64,000 nucleotides of DNA from Phormidium ambiguum IAM M-71 (GTDB lineage Bacteria; Cyanobacteriota; Cyanobacteriia; Cyanobacteriales; Aerosakkonemataceae). Location of the stretch: contig NZ_MRCE01000018.1 of assembly GCF_001904725.1 (NCBI RefSeq), positions 1-64,000 on the forward strand, written 5' to 3'. Below are positions 1-9,303 of this stretch, in pieces. The notes below the pieces were generated by a model, which worked only from the letters and a program-made list of their open reading frames with translations, was not told where the DNA came from and ran no database searches. The position numbers and the translations under genes are program-made. Every line of letters starts with the position of its first letter. Position 1 is the stretch's first letter.

Positions 1-127
1 CTAACGGCTTTGTCAAGCGTTTAAAAAAACTTTTTTGGGGAAGGTTCGGAAGTCTGATGGAATGGCGGTTTTAAGGCAGAATAGTTGAGTGGGAAACACA
101 GTTGAACTACTCAGGTAAGGAAAAGTT

Positions 128-1033
128 GTGAATTTTCAATCAATTATTGCTACTCTGAATCGGTTTTGGAGCGATCGCAATTGTCTAATCGCTCAACCCT
201 ACGACATTGAAAAGGGCGCTGGGACAAAGAATCCTCATACTTTTCTGAGGGCGTTAGGGCCAGAACCTTGGTCTATTGCTTATGTAGAACCTTGTCGTCG
301 TCCAGGTGATGGACGTTATGGGGAGAATCCGAATCGGTTTCAATATTATTATCAGTATCAAGTTCTAATTAAGCCATCGCCAGATAATATTCAGGAAATT
401 TATCTTGATTCTTTGAGAGCTTTGGGGATTCGTCCCGAAGATCATGATGTGCGGTTTGTGGAGGATAATTGGGAGGATGCAGCAGTAGGTGCTTGGGGTA
501 CTGGGTGGGAAGTTTGGTTAGACGGGATGGAAATTACCCAGTTTACTTACTTCCAGCAGTGTGGCGGAATTGATTGTCGTCCAGTGTCGATCGAGATTAC
601 TTACGGACTGGAACGATTAGCCATGTATCTCCAGGAAACAGAGGCGATTACCAAAATCAAATGGACAGATGAGATTAACTATGGAGATGTACATCTGCAA
701 GGAGAAATTGAACAGTGTACTTATAATTTTGAGGCTTCTAATCCAGAATTACTGTTTACTTTGTTCGGTTTGTACGAACAGGAAGCCGAACAATTAATTG
801 ATAAAGGATTAGTTCTGCCTAGCTTGGATTATGTTTTAAAGTGTTCTCATACTTTTAACTTGCTGGATGCTAGAGGCGTAATTTCTGTAACTGAGAGGAC
901 TCGTTATATAGGCAGAATTCGCAACATGGCAAGACAAGTAGCACAGCTTTATGTACAACAAAGAGAAAAACTTGGTTTTCCATTGTTGAGGTCTCAAACA
1001 TCACTGCAATCATCTATAGAACTGGTATCCTGA
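128..1033 (+). CDS. glyQ: Glycyl-tRNA synthetase alpha subunit
   Basis: Class II aminoacyl-tRNA synthetase alpha chain, which with the beta chain (GlyS) charges tRNA-Gly in the cytoplasm. The 301-residue length matches the usual bacterial alpha subunit of about 300. The family N-terminus is clear: [12 protein letters not shown], then [20 protein letters not shown], then the segment ending in [15 protein letters not shown]. The start is GTG, with AAGGA at 117-121 six bases upstream; no better ATG exists. No glyS lies in the window, which fits cyanobacteria, where the two subunit genes are usually unlinked. The downstream DUF4079 gene follows after 52 bp on the same strand. Confidence 0.97.
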   Translation: MNFQSIIATLNRFWSDRNCLIAQPYDIEKGAGTKNPHTFLRALGPEPWSIAYVEPCRRPGDGRYGENPNRFQYYYQYQVLIKPSPDNIQEIYLDSLRALGIRPEDHDVRFVEDNWEDAAVGAWGTGWEVWLDGMEITQFTYFQQCGGIDCRPVSIEITYGLERLAMYLQETEAITKIKWTDEINYGDVHLQGEIEQCTYNFEASNPELLFTLFGLYEQEAEQLIDKGLVLPSLDYVLKCSHTFNLLDARGVISVTERTRYIGRIRNMARQVAQLYVQQREKLGFPLLRSQTSLQSSIELVS

Positions 1034-1085
1034 TTAATTGGTGAAGTATGAGACTCACTAAATTTTTATTGAGATACTTAGGAGT

Positions 1086-1565
1086 ATGGTTAATCTAAAA
1101 GAGTTTTTAGAACTGATCGCAGCACAGTTTAGAGCCTTAGGTATTCCTGAACCGATCGAGCATTGGGGACATCCAGTGATGATGGCAATTGTTATCTTTG
1201 TGATGGGTAGTTTCGTCGGGTTAGCAGGATGGCGTGGACGAGTAGTTGCCGATCGAGAAATTGCTCTGAAAAGTCGATACGATCATCGAAAACTAGCGCC
1301 TTGGATGTTTTTATTCTTGGCCTTAGGATACACTGGGGGACTTCTATCTTTAGTAATGCAACATCAACCTATTTTTGAGAGTCCTCATTTTTGGACAGGC
1401 TCAATTGTGTTAATTTTGTTGGGCATTAATGGTGGAATTTCTGCCAGTAAGTTTGGGGGTAACAAATCCATACTTCGTACAATTCATGCCTATTTAGGAA
1501 GTGCCGCACTGTGTTTGTTATTTCTTCATGCAGTGTTGGGATTAAAATTGGGCTTGTCAATTTAA
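1086..1565 (+). CDS. DUF4079-type four-helix membrane protein
   Basis: Small integral membrane protein (159 aa) of a family I recognise as DUF4079, common in cyanobacteria; its function is unknown. Hydrophobic segments lie near residues 30-48, 72-92, 102-120 and 132-156. His26 (HWGHP), a conserved RYDHRKLAPW segment and a late LLFLHAVLG helix are reminiscent of haem-binding four-helix proteins, but that is inference. The ribosome site is odd: AGGAG (1080-1084) is only one base from the ATG, much closer than normal. The start nevertheless fits the expected protein N-terminus, and there is no good internal alternative. comEC starts 15 bp downstream, suggesting cotranscription. Confidence 0.8.
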   Translation: MVNLKEFLELIAAQFRALGIPEPIEHWGHPVMMAIVIFVMGSFVGLAGWRGRVVADREIALKSRYDHRKLAPWMFLFLALGYTGGLLSLVMQHQPIFESPHFWTGSIVLILLGINGGISASKFGGNKSILRTIHAYLGSAALCLLFLHAVLGLKLGLSI

Positions 1566-1580
1566 AACGACACTTTTTCC

Positions 1581-3890
1581 ATGAATTCAGCTACTACGGC
1601 TTTTATTCTTTGTTTAGCCTATATCATTGGCTTGCTATCTACAGTATTAATATTTCCTTGGGGAGGATTTGCTGTACTATTATTGGGAATCATCGCAACT
1701 TTAGTTGTACCTAAATTTTGGCGCAAAGGGCCTAAACCCTGGATTTGGTTAGTAGCTGGAGTTGTGGGATTATTAGCCGTTTTATATTTTCAGGCGAGGA
1801 TACCTCAACCTGCAACCAATGATATTAGCCGGGAAAGTGGTGCTATGGAACAGTTGGTTACGGTAAGGGGTACGGTAGAAAGTATGCCTCGTCTGACTCG
1901 CACTAGAAGAGCGCAATTTTGGTTGCAAACTACTCAGTTGAATGAGGTAATTGGTAAAGATGGCCCCATAGATTTGGGAAAACAAGTTTCAGGAAAACTA
2001 TATGTAACTGTGCCTTTACTGCAAGCAACTGGTTTACATCCGAACCAAAGGATTGCTGTTATGGGTAGATTATATAAGCCTAAGTTAACAAGTAATCCTG
2101 GTGGTTTTGATTTTCGTGCTTATTTAGCGCAAGAAGGTGCTTTTGCTGGTTTGTCAGGTCGAAAAGTTGAGTTTTTGACTGAGGAAAAAAGCCCGAAAGT
2201 TGGTTGGTGGGCCATTCGCCAAAGAATTATTCGTACTCATACTCGCGGGCTGGGAGTTCCCGAAGGGCCTTTAGTAAGTGCGATGGTTTTGGGTAGTCAA
2301 TCAGTTAATTTTTATTTGCCTGTGGAGCTTAAGGATCAGTTTACTCGAATTGGGTTAGCTCATACTTTGGCAGCTTCAGGGTTTCAAGTATCGTTAATTT
2401 TATATGTGGTTTTATTATTGACGAAACGGTTCTCTGTGCGATCGCAATTCATCGCTGGAGTAATAGCTTTAGGTATTTTTTTAGCGTTGACAGGACCACA
2501 ACCACCTATATTAAGGGCAGTAGTAATGGGAGTAGCAGCTTTAATTGCTCCATTACTTCAAAGAAAAATTAATCCTGTGGGTTCCTTGTTATTTGCTGCA
2601 ACTTTTTTATTGTTATTGAATCCCACATGGATTTGGGATTTAAGCTTTCAATTGAGTTTTTTGGCAACTTTAGGATTATTGATTACTGTACCTGCAATTA
2701 GCAAAAAATTAGACTGGATGCCTCCAGTTTTAGTAGCAGGAATTGCAATACCAATTGCTGCTTCTATTTGGACTTTGCCATTACAATTGTATGTTTTTAA
2801 AATCATTTCTCCTTATAGTATACCGATTAATATAATAACTACCCCATTTGTCACTCTTCTAAGTATCGGTGGCTTTATTAGTGCGCTTTTGGGGGTACTT
2901 TGGCCAATCTTAGGTAGTTCTATTGCTTGGTTTCTCTATTATCCTACTCATATACTAATTTCTGTAGTAGAGTTTTTCTATCAACTGCCTGGAAACTCAG
3001 TTGCAGTAGGTGCAATTTCTCAATATCAATTATTAGTTTTATATCTTTTAATCATATTGGTTTGCCTATTTAAATGGTGGCGCAATTATTGGTGGTTTGC
3101 TGGGTTATTAGCAGTCACCTTAATAGTAATTCCAGTATGGCAAACGCAAAGTGCGTTGTTTCAAGCAACTATTTTAGAATCTGGTAAACAGCCAGTGTTA
3201 GTAATTCAAGATAAAGGAAAAGTAACTTTAATTAATAGCGGAGATGCTAGTACTGCTAGATATGATATTATTCCTTTTTTACAACATCAAGGAGTAAATA
3301 AAATTGATTGGGCGCTATCTACAGATACCACAATTGATGATAAAAGTGGCTGGTTAGCTATTCTCGGATATTTACCCATTAATAATTTTTATAGTAATTC
3401 ATCGGTAGAAAGTTCATCTACGGAAAAAGCAAGTCAGGGACAATCAGAAATTCAAAGTATTGTCCAAGCACGTCAGGGCAATTATCAATCCTTGACTTTA
3501 GGACAAATAATGACCTTTGGAACGACTTTAACTAGATTAATTGATTCACAAACCCCGATGTTACAAATTTTGATAGATGGGCAAAACTGGTTATTTATTG
3601 GGGCTTTAAAAGCAGAAGAACAAAAGCAATTATTAATTACAGAAAAATTTCCGAAAGTTGATGTGCTTTGGACATCTGGAGAAAGAGTTACCGCAGAATT
3701 ATTAAAGGTAGTACAACCAAAAGTAGTAATTGTTTCTGCGGATAAAGTTGATTTAGAAACTTTGGCAAATGTTAATCAAGCCAAAATTAAATTATTTGTT
3801 ACTGGTAAAGATGGTGCAGTTCAATGGAAACCTAGTGGAACTTTTGAAACTACCTTGGAATTGACAGAGGGTTACAATTCTTTGCTGTAA
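1581..3890 (+). CDS. comEC: ComEC/Rec2-family DNA uptake channel
   Basis: Inner-membrane channel for single-stranded DNA entry in natural transformation (769 aa). Order: two N-terminal membrane helices (about 5-70), a DUF4131/OB-like periplasmic region (80-200, with TVRGTVESMPR and NPGGFDFRAYLAQEGAFAGL), the multi-helix Competence domain (about 225-510, with GLAHTLAASGFQVSL and WDLSFQLSFLATLGLL), and a C-terminal metallo-beta-lactamase-like domain (about 530-769). In that last domain the usual HxHxDH metal site is missing: about residue 578 reads LSTDTTIDDKSGW where catalytic homologues have an SHxHxDH motif. The channel is probably intact, but the attached hydrolase looks inactive. Only 15 bp separate it from the upstream membrane gene. 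Confidence 0.92.
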   Translation: MNSATTAFILCLAYIIGLLSTVLIFPWGGFAVLLLGIIATLVVPKFWRKGPKPWIWLVAGVVGLLAVLYFQARIPQPATNDISRESGAMEQLVTVRGTVESMPRLTRTRRAQFWLQTTQLNEVIGKDGPIDLGKQVSGKLYVTVPLLQATGLHPNQRIAVMGRLYKPKLTSNPGGFDFRAYLAQEGAFAGLSGRKVEFLTEEKSPKVGWWAIRQRIIRTHTRGLGVPEGPLVSAMVLGSQSVNFYLPVELKDQFTRIGLAHTLAASGFQVSLILYVVLLLTKRFSVRSQFIAGVIALGIFLALTGPQPPILRAVVMGVAALIAPLLQRKINPVGSLLFAATFLLLLNPTWIWDLSFQLSFLATLGLLITVPAISKKLDWMPPVLVAGIAIPIAASIWTLPLQLYVFKIISPYSIPINIITTPFVTLLSIGGFISALLGVLWPILGSSIAWFLYYPTHILISVVEFFYQLPGNSVAVGAISQYQLLVLYLLIILVCLFKWWRNYWWFAGLLAVTLIVIPVWQTQSALFQATILESGKQPVLVIQDKGKVTLINSGDASTARYDIIPFLQHQGVNKIDWALSTDTTIDDKSGWLAILGYLPINNFYSNSSVESSSTEKASQGQSEIQSIVQARQGNYQSLTLGQIMTFGTTLTRLIDSQTPMLQILIDGQNWLFIGALKAEEQKQLLITEKFPKVDVLWTSGERVTAELLKVVQPKVVIVSADKVDLETLANVNQAKIKLFVTGKDGAVQWKPSGTFETTLELTEGYNSLL

Positions 3891-3931
3891 AATCAAGCGA
3901 TCGATGATATGATATTATATAGTTACCTTTT

Positions 3932-4018
3932 GGAGAGGTGGCAGAGTGGTTGAATGCGGCGGACTCGAAATTCGCTATGGCGGCAACGTCATCGTGGGTT
4001 CAAATCCCACCCTCTCCG
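3932..4018 (+). tRNA. trnS-CGA: tRNA-Ser (anticodon CGA)
   Basis: An 87-nt class II tRNA with a complete cloverleaf. The acceptor GGAGAGG (3932-3938) pairs with CCTCTCC (4011-4017), followed by discriminator G. The anticodon stem is GCGGA/TTCGC with loop CTCGAAA; anticodon CGA is at 3966-3968 and reads UCG. A long variable arm (about 3976-3993) and a T-arm GTGGG-TTCAAAT-CCCAC are present. The 3' CCA is not encoded. It lies 42 bp after comEC, probably as a separate transcription unit. Confidence 0.97.
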
Positions 4019-4202
4019 TTGAATTGAGAACAGATGCGATGTCAGGTAAGTTGGACAATAAATTATTTTTGTCGCTGTTGGTTTACTAGTTTCTTTATAC
4101 CAAATTATATTGCATAGTCTCTTTAAAGGTGAAATAGTAGCTGGTTAAGTAATGGGAAAATGGGAAAAGTTTTGTTCGTCAAGTAATCGCAATTGTAGGG
4201 TA

Positions 4203-4245
4203 GATCGGACTATAAATCCGATCGATCGCATCAAAAAGTGCGATC
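4203..4245. repeat. Two adjacent 7-bp hairpins in the tRNA-Ser/4274 gap
   Basis: GATCGGA (4203-4209) pairs with TCCGATC (4217-4223), and GATCGCA (4224-4230) pairs with TGCGATC (4239-4245). Both are built from CGATCG/HIP1-like words. They lie between tRNA-Ser and the end of the convergent membrane gene and could act as a weak bidirectional transcription end, but there is no clear T-tract. Nothing else is recognisable in 4019-4273. Confidence 0.4.
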
Positions 4246-4273
4246 GCATCACTAACCGATCGACTCTTGATAC

Positions 4274-4570
4274 TTAAGTTTGATAGATTAATTTGGCAAA
4301 GCTATAAATGCTAATAATTAACAACAAAAATGCTACTACTTGAGTGATTCTAGGAGAAGTTGAAGGTCTCATTGACTCTCTAACTATCACAGAAATAGAT
4401 GAACAAATGACATAACTTAAACTTAATCCTAGATAAGCCCATCTTTCTGTAATTCCCCAAAGCCCCAGCAAAGCTATTGCTAAAAGTAACATAATTACTT
4501 CTATAAACCTGGGGGGATCGTATTGAGTTGAAAGAAATAAACTATTCCACCAAAAATGCCAAATACGCAT
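4274..4570 (-). CDS. Hypothetical three-helix membrane protein
   Basis: A 98-residue protein I do not recognise as a named family. It has hydrophobic stretches near residues 22-42, 46-62 and 76-95, separated by short charged turns (RESMRPSTSPR between the last two), so it is probably an inner- or thylakoid-membrane protein. The N-terminus is rich in Trp and Phe (MRIWHFWWNSLF), so the first residues may also insert in the membrane. The ATG has no strong ribosome-binding site. It lies alone, convergent with the tRNA gene and downstream of chlI on the same strand, but separated from it by a strong inverted repeat, so it probably has its own transcript. Confidence 0.6.
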   Translation of the reverse strand: MRIWHFWWNSLFLSTQYDPPRFIEVIMLLLAIALLGLWGITERWAYLGLSLSYVICSSISVIVRESMRPSTSPRITQVVAFLLLIISIYSFAKLIYQT

Positions 4571-4610
4571 ATAAATCGTTGGTTTTTAAAATTTAGACTT
4601 GTTAAAATGT

Positions 4611-4654
4611 GTTAGTAGTTAGTTGTAGCTAACTAGTCAAAACTAACTACTAAC
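4611..4654 (-). terminator. 14-bp perfect inverted repeat downstream of chlI
   Basis: The arms at 4611-4624 and 4641-4654 are perfect complements (GTTAGTAGTTAGTT and its reverse complement) with a 16-nt loop. The structure starts 25 bp after the chlI stop. On the minus strand it is followed by ACACATTTTAAC, a weak T-tract, so it may end or stabilise chlI mRNA. The arms consist of GTTAGTA/GTTAGTT-type heptamers, so it probably arose from a short tandem repeat. Confidence 0.5.
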
Positions 4655-4679
4655 AATTATTTTGACTCAAGCTGGGAAG

Positions 4680-5807
4680 TTATTCGGTAACTTCTAAACC
4701 GAACACTCGATTAAAAGCTTTTTCTACCTTATAACCAGAATCGATTGATTCTAGAGGATCTTTCCGCAAACGGTGACGCAAACATAGGCGAATTACTCTA
4801 CGAATATCATCAACCGTTACTTGGGTTCTTCCCTCGAAAGCTGCGATTGCTTTGGCGGCACGATTAGTTACAATATCACCGCGTAAGCCATCAACATCTA
4901 ATTCTGAACAAACTTCTGAGATTTTTACCCGTAAATCGTAATCAATTTCTACTGAGGGTAATAACTCTTTAGCTTTGAGCAACTTTTGTTGCAAAGCTTC
5001 TTGTTCTTGGTGGTGTTTGTCAGTAAATGTTGGTGGATCTTGATCGAATTCGGCTCTTTGTTCGACGATTTGCACTCGCAATGCAGGTTCTTTAACGGTG
5101 CGGATTTCAGCGTGCATTCCAAAACGATCGAGCAACTGCGGACGCAATTCGCCTTCTTCGGGGTTTCCTGAACCTACCAAAACAAAACGTGCTGGGTGAC
5201 GGATGGAAATTCCTTCTCTTTCTACGGTGTTCCATCCTGAAGCCGCCGAGTCGAGTAAAACGTCTACTAAGTGATCGTCTAACAAGTTGACTTCATCAAC
5301 GTAGAGAATACCACGATTAGCTTTGGCTAAAAGTCCTGGTTCAAAAGCTTTCACGCCTTCGGAAAGTGCTTTTTCAATGTCGATCGTACCGCAAACTCGG
5401 TCTTCAGTTGCCCCTAAAGGCAAATCGACCATTGTGACTTTTCTCTTGGCTATGGGAATTTCTACTTGTTGTGCTATGCGTTCTCGTACTGCATCACTCA
5501 TTAAATCGGGATCGGAAGGATGGCTGTTGAAAGGATCATCAGCTACCACTTCAATTTCTGGAAGTAAGTCAGCCAAGGCGCGAATCGTGGTGGATTTACC
5601 AGTACCGCGATCGCCCATAATCATGACACCGCCAATGTAAGGGTCGATTACATTTAATAGCAGTGCTAATTTCATCTCTTCTTGGCCAACAATAGCCGTA
5701 AACGGGAAAACTACCCGTCTCTTGGCTGGTTTAACATTATTTGTGCTAGCTGCGGCAGTCAGACTCAACGCGGTTCCCTCAAAATTGCTGAATTTGTCAT
5801 TTGTCAT
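4680..5807 (-). CDS. chlI: Magnesium chelatase ATPase subunit I
   Basis: AAA+ motor subunit of magnesium chelatase, which with ChlD and ChlH inserts Mg into protoporphyrin IX, the first committed step of chlorophyll synthesis. Of 375 aa, the conserved core begins at [17 protein letters not shown] (about residue 30). Walker A is GDRGTGKST (65-73), Walker B is [10 protein letters not shown] (167-176), and the sensor/arginine-finger region is [19 protein letters not shown] (about 212-230). The protein is slightly longer than usual because of a variable N-terminus (MTNDKFSN...), which is encoded by intergenic heptanucleotide repeats: the ATG (5805-5807) lies inside a tract of TGACAAA/TGACCAA units carrying three ATGs in three frames. 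Only this ATG gives the ChlI frame. Confidence 0.97.
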   Translation of the reverse strand: MTNDKFSNFEGTALSLTAAASTNNVKPAKRRVVFPFTAIVGQEEMKLALLLNVIDPYIGGVMIMGDRGTGKSTTIRALADLLPEIEVVADDPFNSHPSDPDLMSDAVRERIAQQVEIPIAKRKVTMVDLPLGATEDRVCGTIDIEKALSEGVKAFEPGLLAKANRGILYVDEVNLLDDHLVDVLLDSAASGWNTVEREGISIRHPARFVLVGSGNPEEGELRPQLLDRFGMHAEIRTVKEPALRVQIVEQRAEFDQDPPTFTDKHHQEQEALQQKLLKAKELLPSVEIDYDLRVKISEVCSELDVDGLRGDIVTNRAAKAIAAFEGRTQVTVDDIRRVIRLCLRHRLRKDPLESIDSGYKVEKAFNRVFGLEVTE

Positions 5808-5820
5808 TGGTCATTTGTGA
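5793..5820. repeat. Heptanucleotide repeat overlapping the chlI start
   Basis: Four 7-bp units (TTTGTCA, TTTGTCA, TTGGTCA, TTTGTGA) in register, 5793-5820. The chlI start codon (plus-strand CAT at 5805-5807) lies within it. An inverted partner tract lies at 5884-5911. The units resemble the STRR heptanucleotide repeats known from filamentous cyanobacteria. Confidence 0.75.
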
Positions 5821-5883
5821 TTCGGATATTTTTTGATAATGAATCTTTGGCAAATTGCATCATTTGTTTTTTGTAATCATTAA

Positions 5884-5911
5884 CGACAAATGACAAATGA
5901 CCAATGACCAA
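5884..5911. repeat. Inverted partner heptanucleotide tract
   Basis: Four units (CGACAAA, TGACAAA, TGACCAA, TGACCAA) at 5884-5911, complementary in sense to the tract at 5793-5820. The two could fold into a stem in the gap between the CHASE2 kinase and chlI. Confidence 0.7.
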
Positions 5912-5949
5912 TTGTTTTTCATTGTGCCACAGAGTATCGTCATCAAACC

Positions 5950-8484
5950 TTAGCTTTTGCGGGTTTCTGGATCTAGCTTTGTGGAAAGATTATGGGGTTG
6001 TTCTTCCAATTTTGTTGGTTGATTGTTAGCTGGTAAATGGTTCCAGACTGGCATGATGGAGGTAGTGTCGGATTCTGTGGTAGGCAAAATAGCGGATTGT
6101 TCGGTAATTTTGGGTTCTTCAGCGATTTGATTGAGATTAGGCCGATCGAGCTTTTCGAGATCGGTCAATACAGCTAATGCAGACTGATAGCGATCGCTAA
6201 AATGATATTGCACCATCCGATCCAAAATCGTCGCTAATTCACCGCTAGTCTTAGCCAAATGTCGCCAATTCAAGTTTCCAGTTTCCATATCTTGCAGTAA
6301 CACTAAATCATGAGGTTGGATTCCTGTCAGTGCTTGAATCCCAATCATTCCTAGTGCGTAAAGGTCACTGGCTGGGCGGGGATGTCCCACTAATTGTTCT
6401 GGTGGTGCATATCCCCGCGTTCCGATCGCAACAGTTTGGCTTTCTGTTGCCCCACCTTCTGTCGGCAACATTTGTTTTACAGCGCCAAAATCAATTAACA
6501 CTAACTTTCGATCTAAACCTCGTCTAATAATATTTCCCGGTTTAATATCCCGATGAATTACATGATGTTGATGAATAAAATCTAAAATTGGCAAAACATT
6601 TTCTAATAAATCAATAACTTCTGTTTGTTTCCATCGTCTATCTATATGTAATTCTTCACTCAACGGGTTTCCTTGCACATACTCTTCTACTAAATAGAAT
6701 TCCCCTTCTTTTTCAATATAATCAATCAAAGTGGGAATCTGCCCATGCTGCCCCAAAACTTCTAAAATTCTAGCTTCTGTTTGAAATAAACGCCTTGCGA
6801 CTTCCAAAAATTTAGCATCTCTTCTGGCTGGCATTAAATGTTTAACTACACAAATTTCACTATCTGGAATTTGCAAATCTTTGGCTAAATAAGTCCGACC
6901 AAAACCACCTTGACCCAAGACTTTAATAATTTGATAACGCTGACTAAACTGGGGTGAAATTTCATCTGGATCTTGAGGAGGGCATAAAGGAAGAGTAGCC
7001 ACAGTCGTTTCGCCTTTAGTAATATCAGATTTTTGTACGCTAGTAGCAATATTGCCTTTGTACATCGTAGATAAAAGAGCAATTGTTTCTTCTTGCTCTT
7101 TTGCCCAACTGAGTATTTTTTCGCGTTCTTGCTGCATTCGGTAAGCAGCTATTACTACCACTGTTCCACCAGTAGTTACCATGCTTAATGCTGCGGGAAC
7201 TAAAGGCACCCATCCTGAAGACAACCAAATTCCAAAACTAATACTGCTTAAAACTCCAAAAGCAACAATTCCTGAAATTCCCAATAGTAGCGGATGACGA
7301 AGTTTCCAAGCACCTACACCACCGAGAATTGCCCAACCCCAAATCCACAAAGTTTCTGCCCAATCGGGCCAATACCAGGGTAATGCACGATTATCTAAAA
7401 CTGCATTAAGAATTTGACTAACAATTTGAGCGTGAACTACCACTCCTGGCATTTTATGTTGTTGGGTTTGAGTGGCGCTATAAGGTGTGTAAAATGCGTC
7501 ATCAATGCTGGCGGCTACGGCACCAATTAAGACGATGCGATCGCGTATCCACTCACCAGGTACTTGATTATTTAGAACCTGAGTTAATGTCACTTGTCGC
7601 GCTACATTTTCTGCCGAATGATATTTAAGTAAAATTTGATAACCTCGCACATCTGCGCCTTGATAGCCACCTGCATTACTATCTAAGCGTGGAAATAATA
7701 CAGGTTTAATTTGTCTGCCATTTTTGACTTTTTTGTTACTCCGAAAACCTAACGTTCCCTCTGTGGTTGCTTTAAAAGATTCAATACCTTCAAATGCCAA
7801 ATATCTACTAGCTAGTTGGTAACTGAAAGCGGAAGAAGTGGTACATTTTCCCTGTGCTTTAATCGCAAATAGTAAAGCTCTCCGAATCACGCCATCTGGG
7901 TCGATAATTAAGTCGCTGAAGCCTATTTGTTTGGGGGATAATGCTTTCGGAGGCGCAACTCCAAGACTATTTGATTCACTTAATTTACAAATGGCGACTA
8001 AGCGATCGCTTTTTTGTAAATATTGCAAAAAGCGATCGTTTCCTGGTGGTACAGGCAAATCTCGATAAATATCTAAACCTATTACACGCGGCTGATGTTG
8101 TTCCAGTTTAGTCAATAACTCAGCCATTTTCCCATCAGGAATCGGCCATTGTCTCAGATTTTGGATATCTTGTTCGGTGACAGCGACAACTAACAAGCGA
8201 GGATCGAAATTTGGGGAATGTGATGTCGCGTTAGCTTCCCGTGTAGCAAAACGCACAAACTGATCGTAAGCCGCTAACTCTAAAGGTTCCAGTTTTAATC
8301 CTAAGCGCAATCCTGGTATCGAAAGCGTCACCCCTTGTCGTAACCCAAGCATTAATGCCGTAACACCAATACTTGCCCAAATCACAGGTTTATAGGTTAT
8401 TGGCAAATTCTTGGGACGTTGCCAATAAGACAATAGGTGACGTAGTTTACCAGAAAATTTGGTGAGCACTGTCTTTTGGTGCAA
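5950..8484 (-). CDS. CHASE2-sensor serine/threonine protein kinase
   Basis: Transmembrane eukaryotic-type protein kinase (844 aa). Order: membrane helix about 33-49; extracytoplasmic CHASE2 sensor about 60-365 (including GLDIYRDLPVPPGND and the late RIVLIGAVAASIDDAFYTP motif); three helices about 378-447; cytoplasmic kinase about 517-785; low-complexity tail. Kinase motifs are intact: glycine loop GQGGFG (524-529), ATP lysine in VVKHL (Lys548), catalytic HRDIKPGN (644-651), DFG (665-667) and GTRGYAPPEQ (688-697). This is a known cyanobacterial design for coupling an external signal to Ser/Thr phosphorylation; ligand and substrate are unknown. The start is uncertain: the reading frame opens with TTG at 8484, and GTG at 8469 is an alternative. 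Confidence 0.9.
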   Translation of the reverse strand: MHQKTVLTKFSGKLRHLLSYWQRPKNLPITYKPVIWASIGVTALMLGLRQGVTLSIPGLRLGLKLEPLELAAYDQFVRFATREANATSHSPNFDPRLLVVAVTEQDIQNLRQWPIPDGKMAELLTKLEQHQPRVIGLDIYRDLPVPPGNDRFLQYLQKSDRLVAICKLSESNSLGVAPPKALSPKQIGFSDLIIDPDGVIRRALLFAIKAQGKCTTSSAFSYQLASRYLAFEGIESFKATTEGTLGFRSNKKVKNGRQIKPVLFPRLDSNAGGYQGADVRGYQILLKYHSAENVARQVTLTQVLNNQVPGEWIRDRIVLIGAVAASIDDAFYTPYSATQTQQHKMPGVVVHAQIVSQILNAVLDNRALPWYWPDWAETLWIWGWAILGGVGAWKLRHPLLLGISGIVAFGVLSSISFGIWLSSGWVPLVPAALSMVTTGGTVVVIAAYRMQQEREKILSWAKEQEETIALLSTMYKGNIATSVQKSDITKGETTVATLPLCPPQDPDEISPQFSQRYQIIKVLGQGGFGRTYLAKDLQIPDSEICVVKHLMPARRDAKFLEVARRLFQTEARILEVLGQHGQIPTLIDYIEKEGEFYLVEEYVQGNPLSEELHIDRRWKQTEVIDLLENVLPILDFIHQHHVIHRDIKPGNIIRRGLDRKLVLIDFGAVKQMLPTEGGATESQTVAIGTRGYAPPEQLVGHPRPASDLYALGMIGIQALTGIQPHDLVLLQDMETGNLNWRHLAKTSGELATILDRMVQYHFSDRYQSALAVLTDLEKLDRPNLNQIAEEPKITEQSAILPTTESDTTSIMPVWNHLPANNQPTKLEEQPHNLSTKLDPETRKS

Positions 8485-8551
8485 AAATAGTGAACTGGAA
8501 CAAACTATGCTTAAATACCTGAGTAAAAAATCATAGTCTTAGGTTTTCATA

Positions 8552-9055
8552 CTAACGCAGTGGTGTGGGTGATGACTCTGGTAAAGTTGGTTTCGGTTGA
8601 GATTGGGGTGTTGCATTTGTCACTGGATTTTTGACTGTACCATTTGGCATAATTGTGGCTTTAAATGTAGCACCCGTAAAATCTGCACCGCTAGTTCCCG
8701 TAAATTTCGCTCTGAATAAATTAGTCTCAGTAAGGTTGGTGTAACTGAGGTCAGCACCGCTTAAATTAGCACCTATTAGTATAGCGAGGGTAAGATTAGC
8801 GCCGCGAAGACTGACATTACTTAGGTTAGCACCAGCTAGCATTGTATTGGTCAAGCTAGCATTGCTTAAGTCTGCGCCACTCAAATTTACATCACTGAGA
8901 TCTAAATTGCTTAAGTTTTCCCCGCTTAAGTCACACCCGGAACATTCTTTCGTGTTTAATAGTCTCTCCACTGGGCTGATTTCTTGTGCAGAAATTCCTA
9001 ATCCGAAAATTAAGGTAGCTATCCAGGGTAAAGCAAGGAAAATTTTTCTGTTCAT
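8552..9055 (-). CDS. Exported pentapeptide-repeat protein
   Basis: 167 aa from the ATG at 9055; an in-frame TTG lies two codons upstream. The N-terminal hydrophobic stretch (MNRKIFLALPWIATLIFGLG) looks like a signal peptide. It is followed by a Cys pair (ECSGCDL) and about 16 pentapeptides of the A(D/N)Lxx type (DLSNASLTN, GANLSNVSLRG and so on) that should form a right-handed quadrilateral beta-helix, then a Pro/Ser/Thr-rich tail. The function is unknown; the fold often serves as a binding or structural surface. The same LLN-x-C-x-x-C(D/N)L-x-G entry motif recurs in the gene at 10399-11211, so the two share ancestry at this locus. Confidence 0.85.
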   Translation of the reverse strand: MNRKIFLALPWIATLIFGLGISAQEISPVERLLNTKECSGCDLSGENLSNLDLSDVNLSGADLSNASLTNTMLAGANLSNVSLRGANLTLAILIGANLSGADLSYTNLTETNLFRAKFTGTSGADFTGATFKATIMPNGTVKNPVTNATPQSQPKPTLPESSPTPLR

Positions 9056-9303
9056 AAACAAAATTATAATTTAGTATCTATTGATTTTAAATTCGTAGCC
9101 AAACAATTTCAAATCCCAATTTTTTTAAATATATTAGTGTAAAAAGTTACTGGTAAATTAGCGATCGCCAACCCAAAATTATTAATAATAAAATCATAAA
9201 ATTAAGTTTTATTGTACTTGACAAATCACCTTTAAAGATGTCATTAATATTTAACCACTCCAGATTTTGAAAGTAAAACAAAAGTAATTCAGGGGCGAAT
9301 AAA

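Noticed and set aside
4019-4273. tRNA-Ser downstream gap as an attachment site for an integrated element
   Set aside because: No integrase, no repeat of the tRNA 3' end and no foreign gene nearby.
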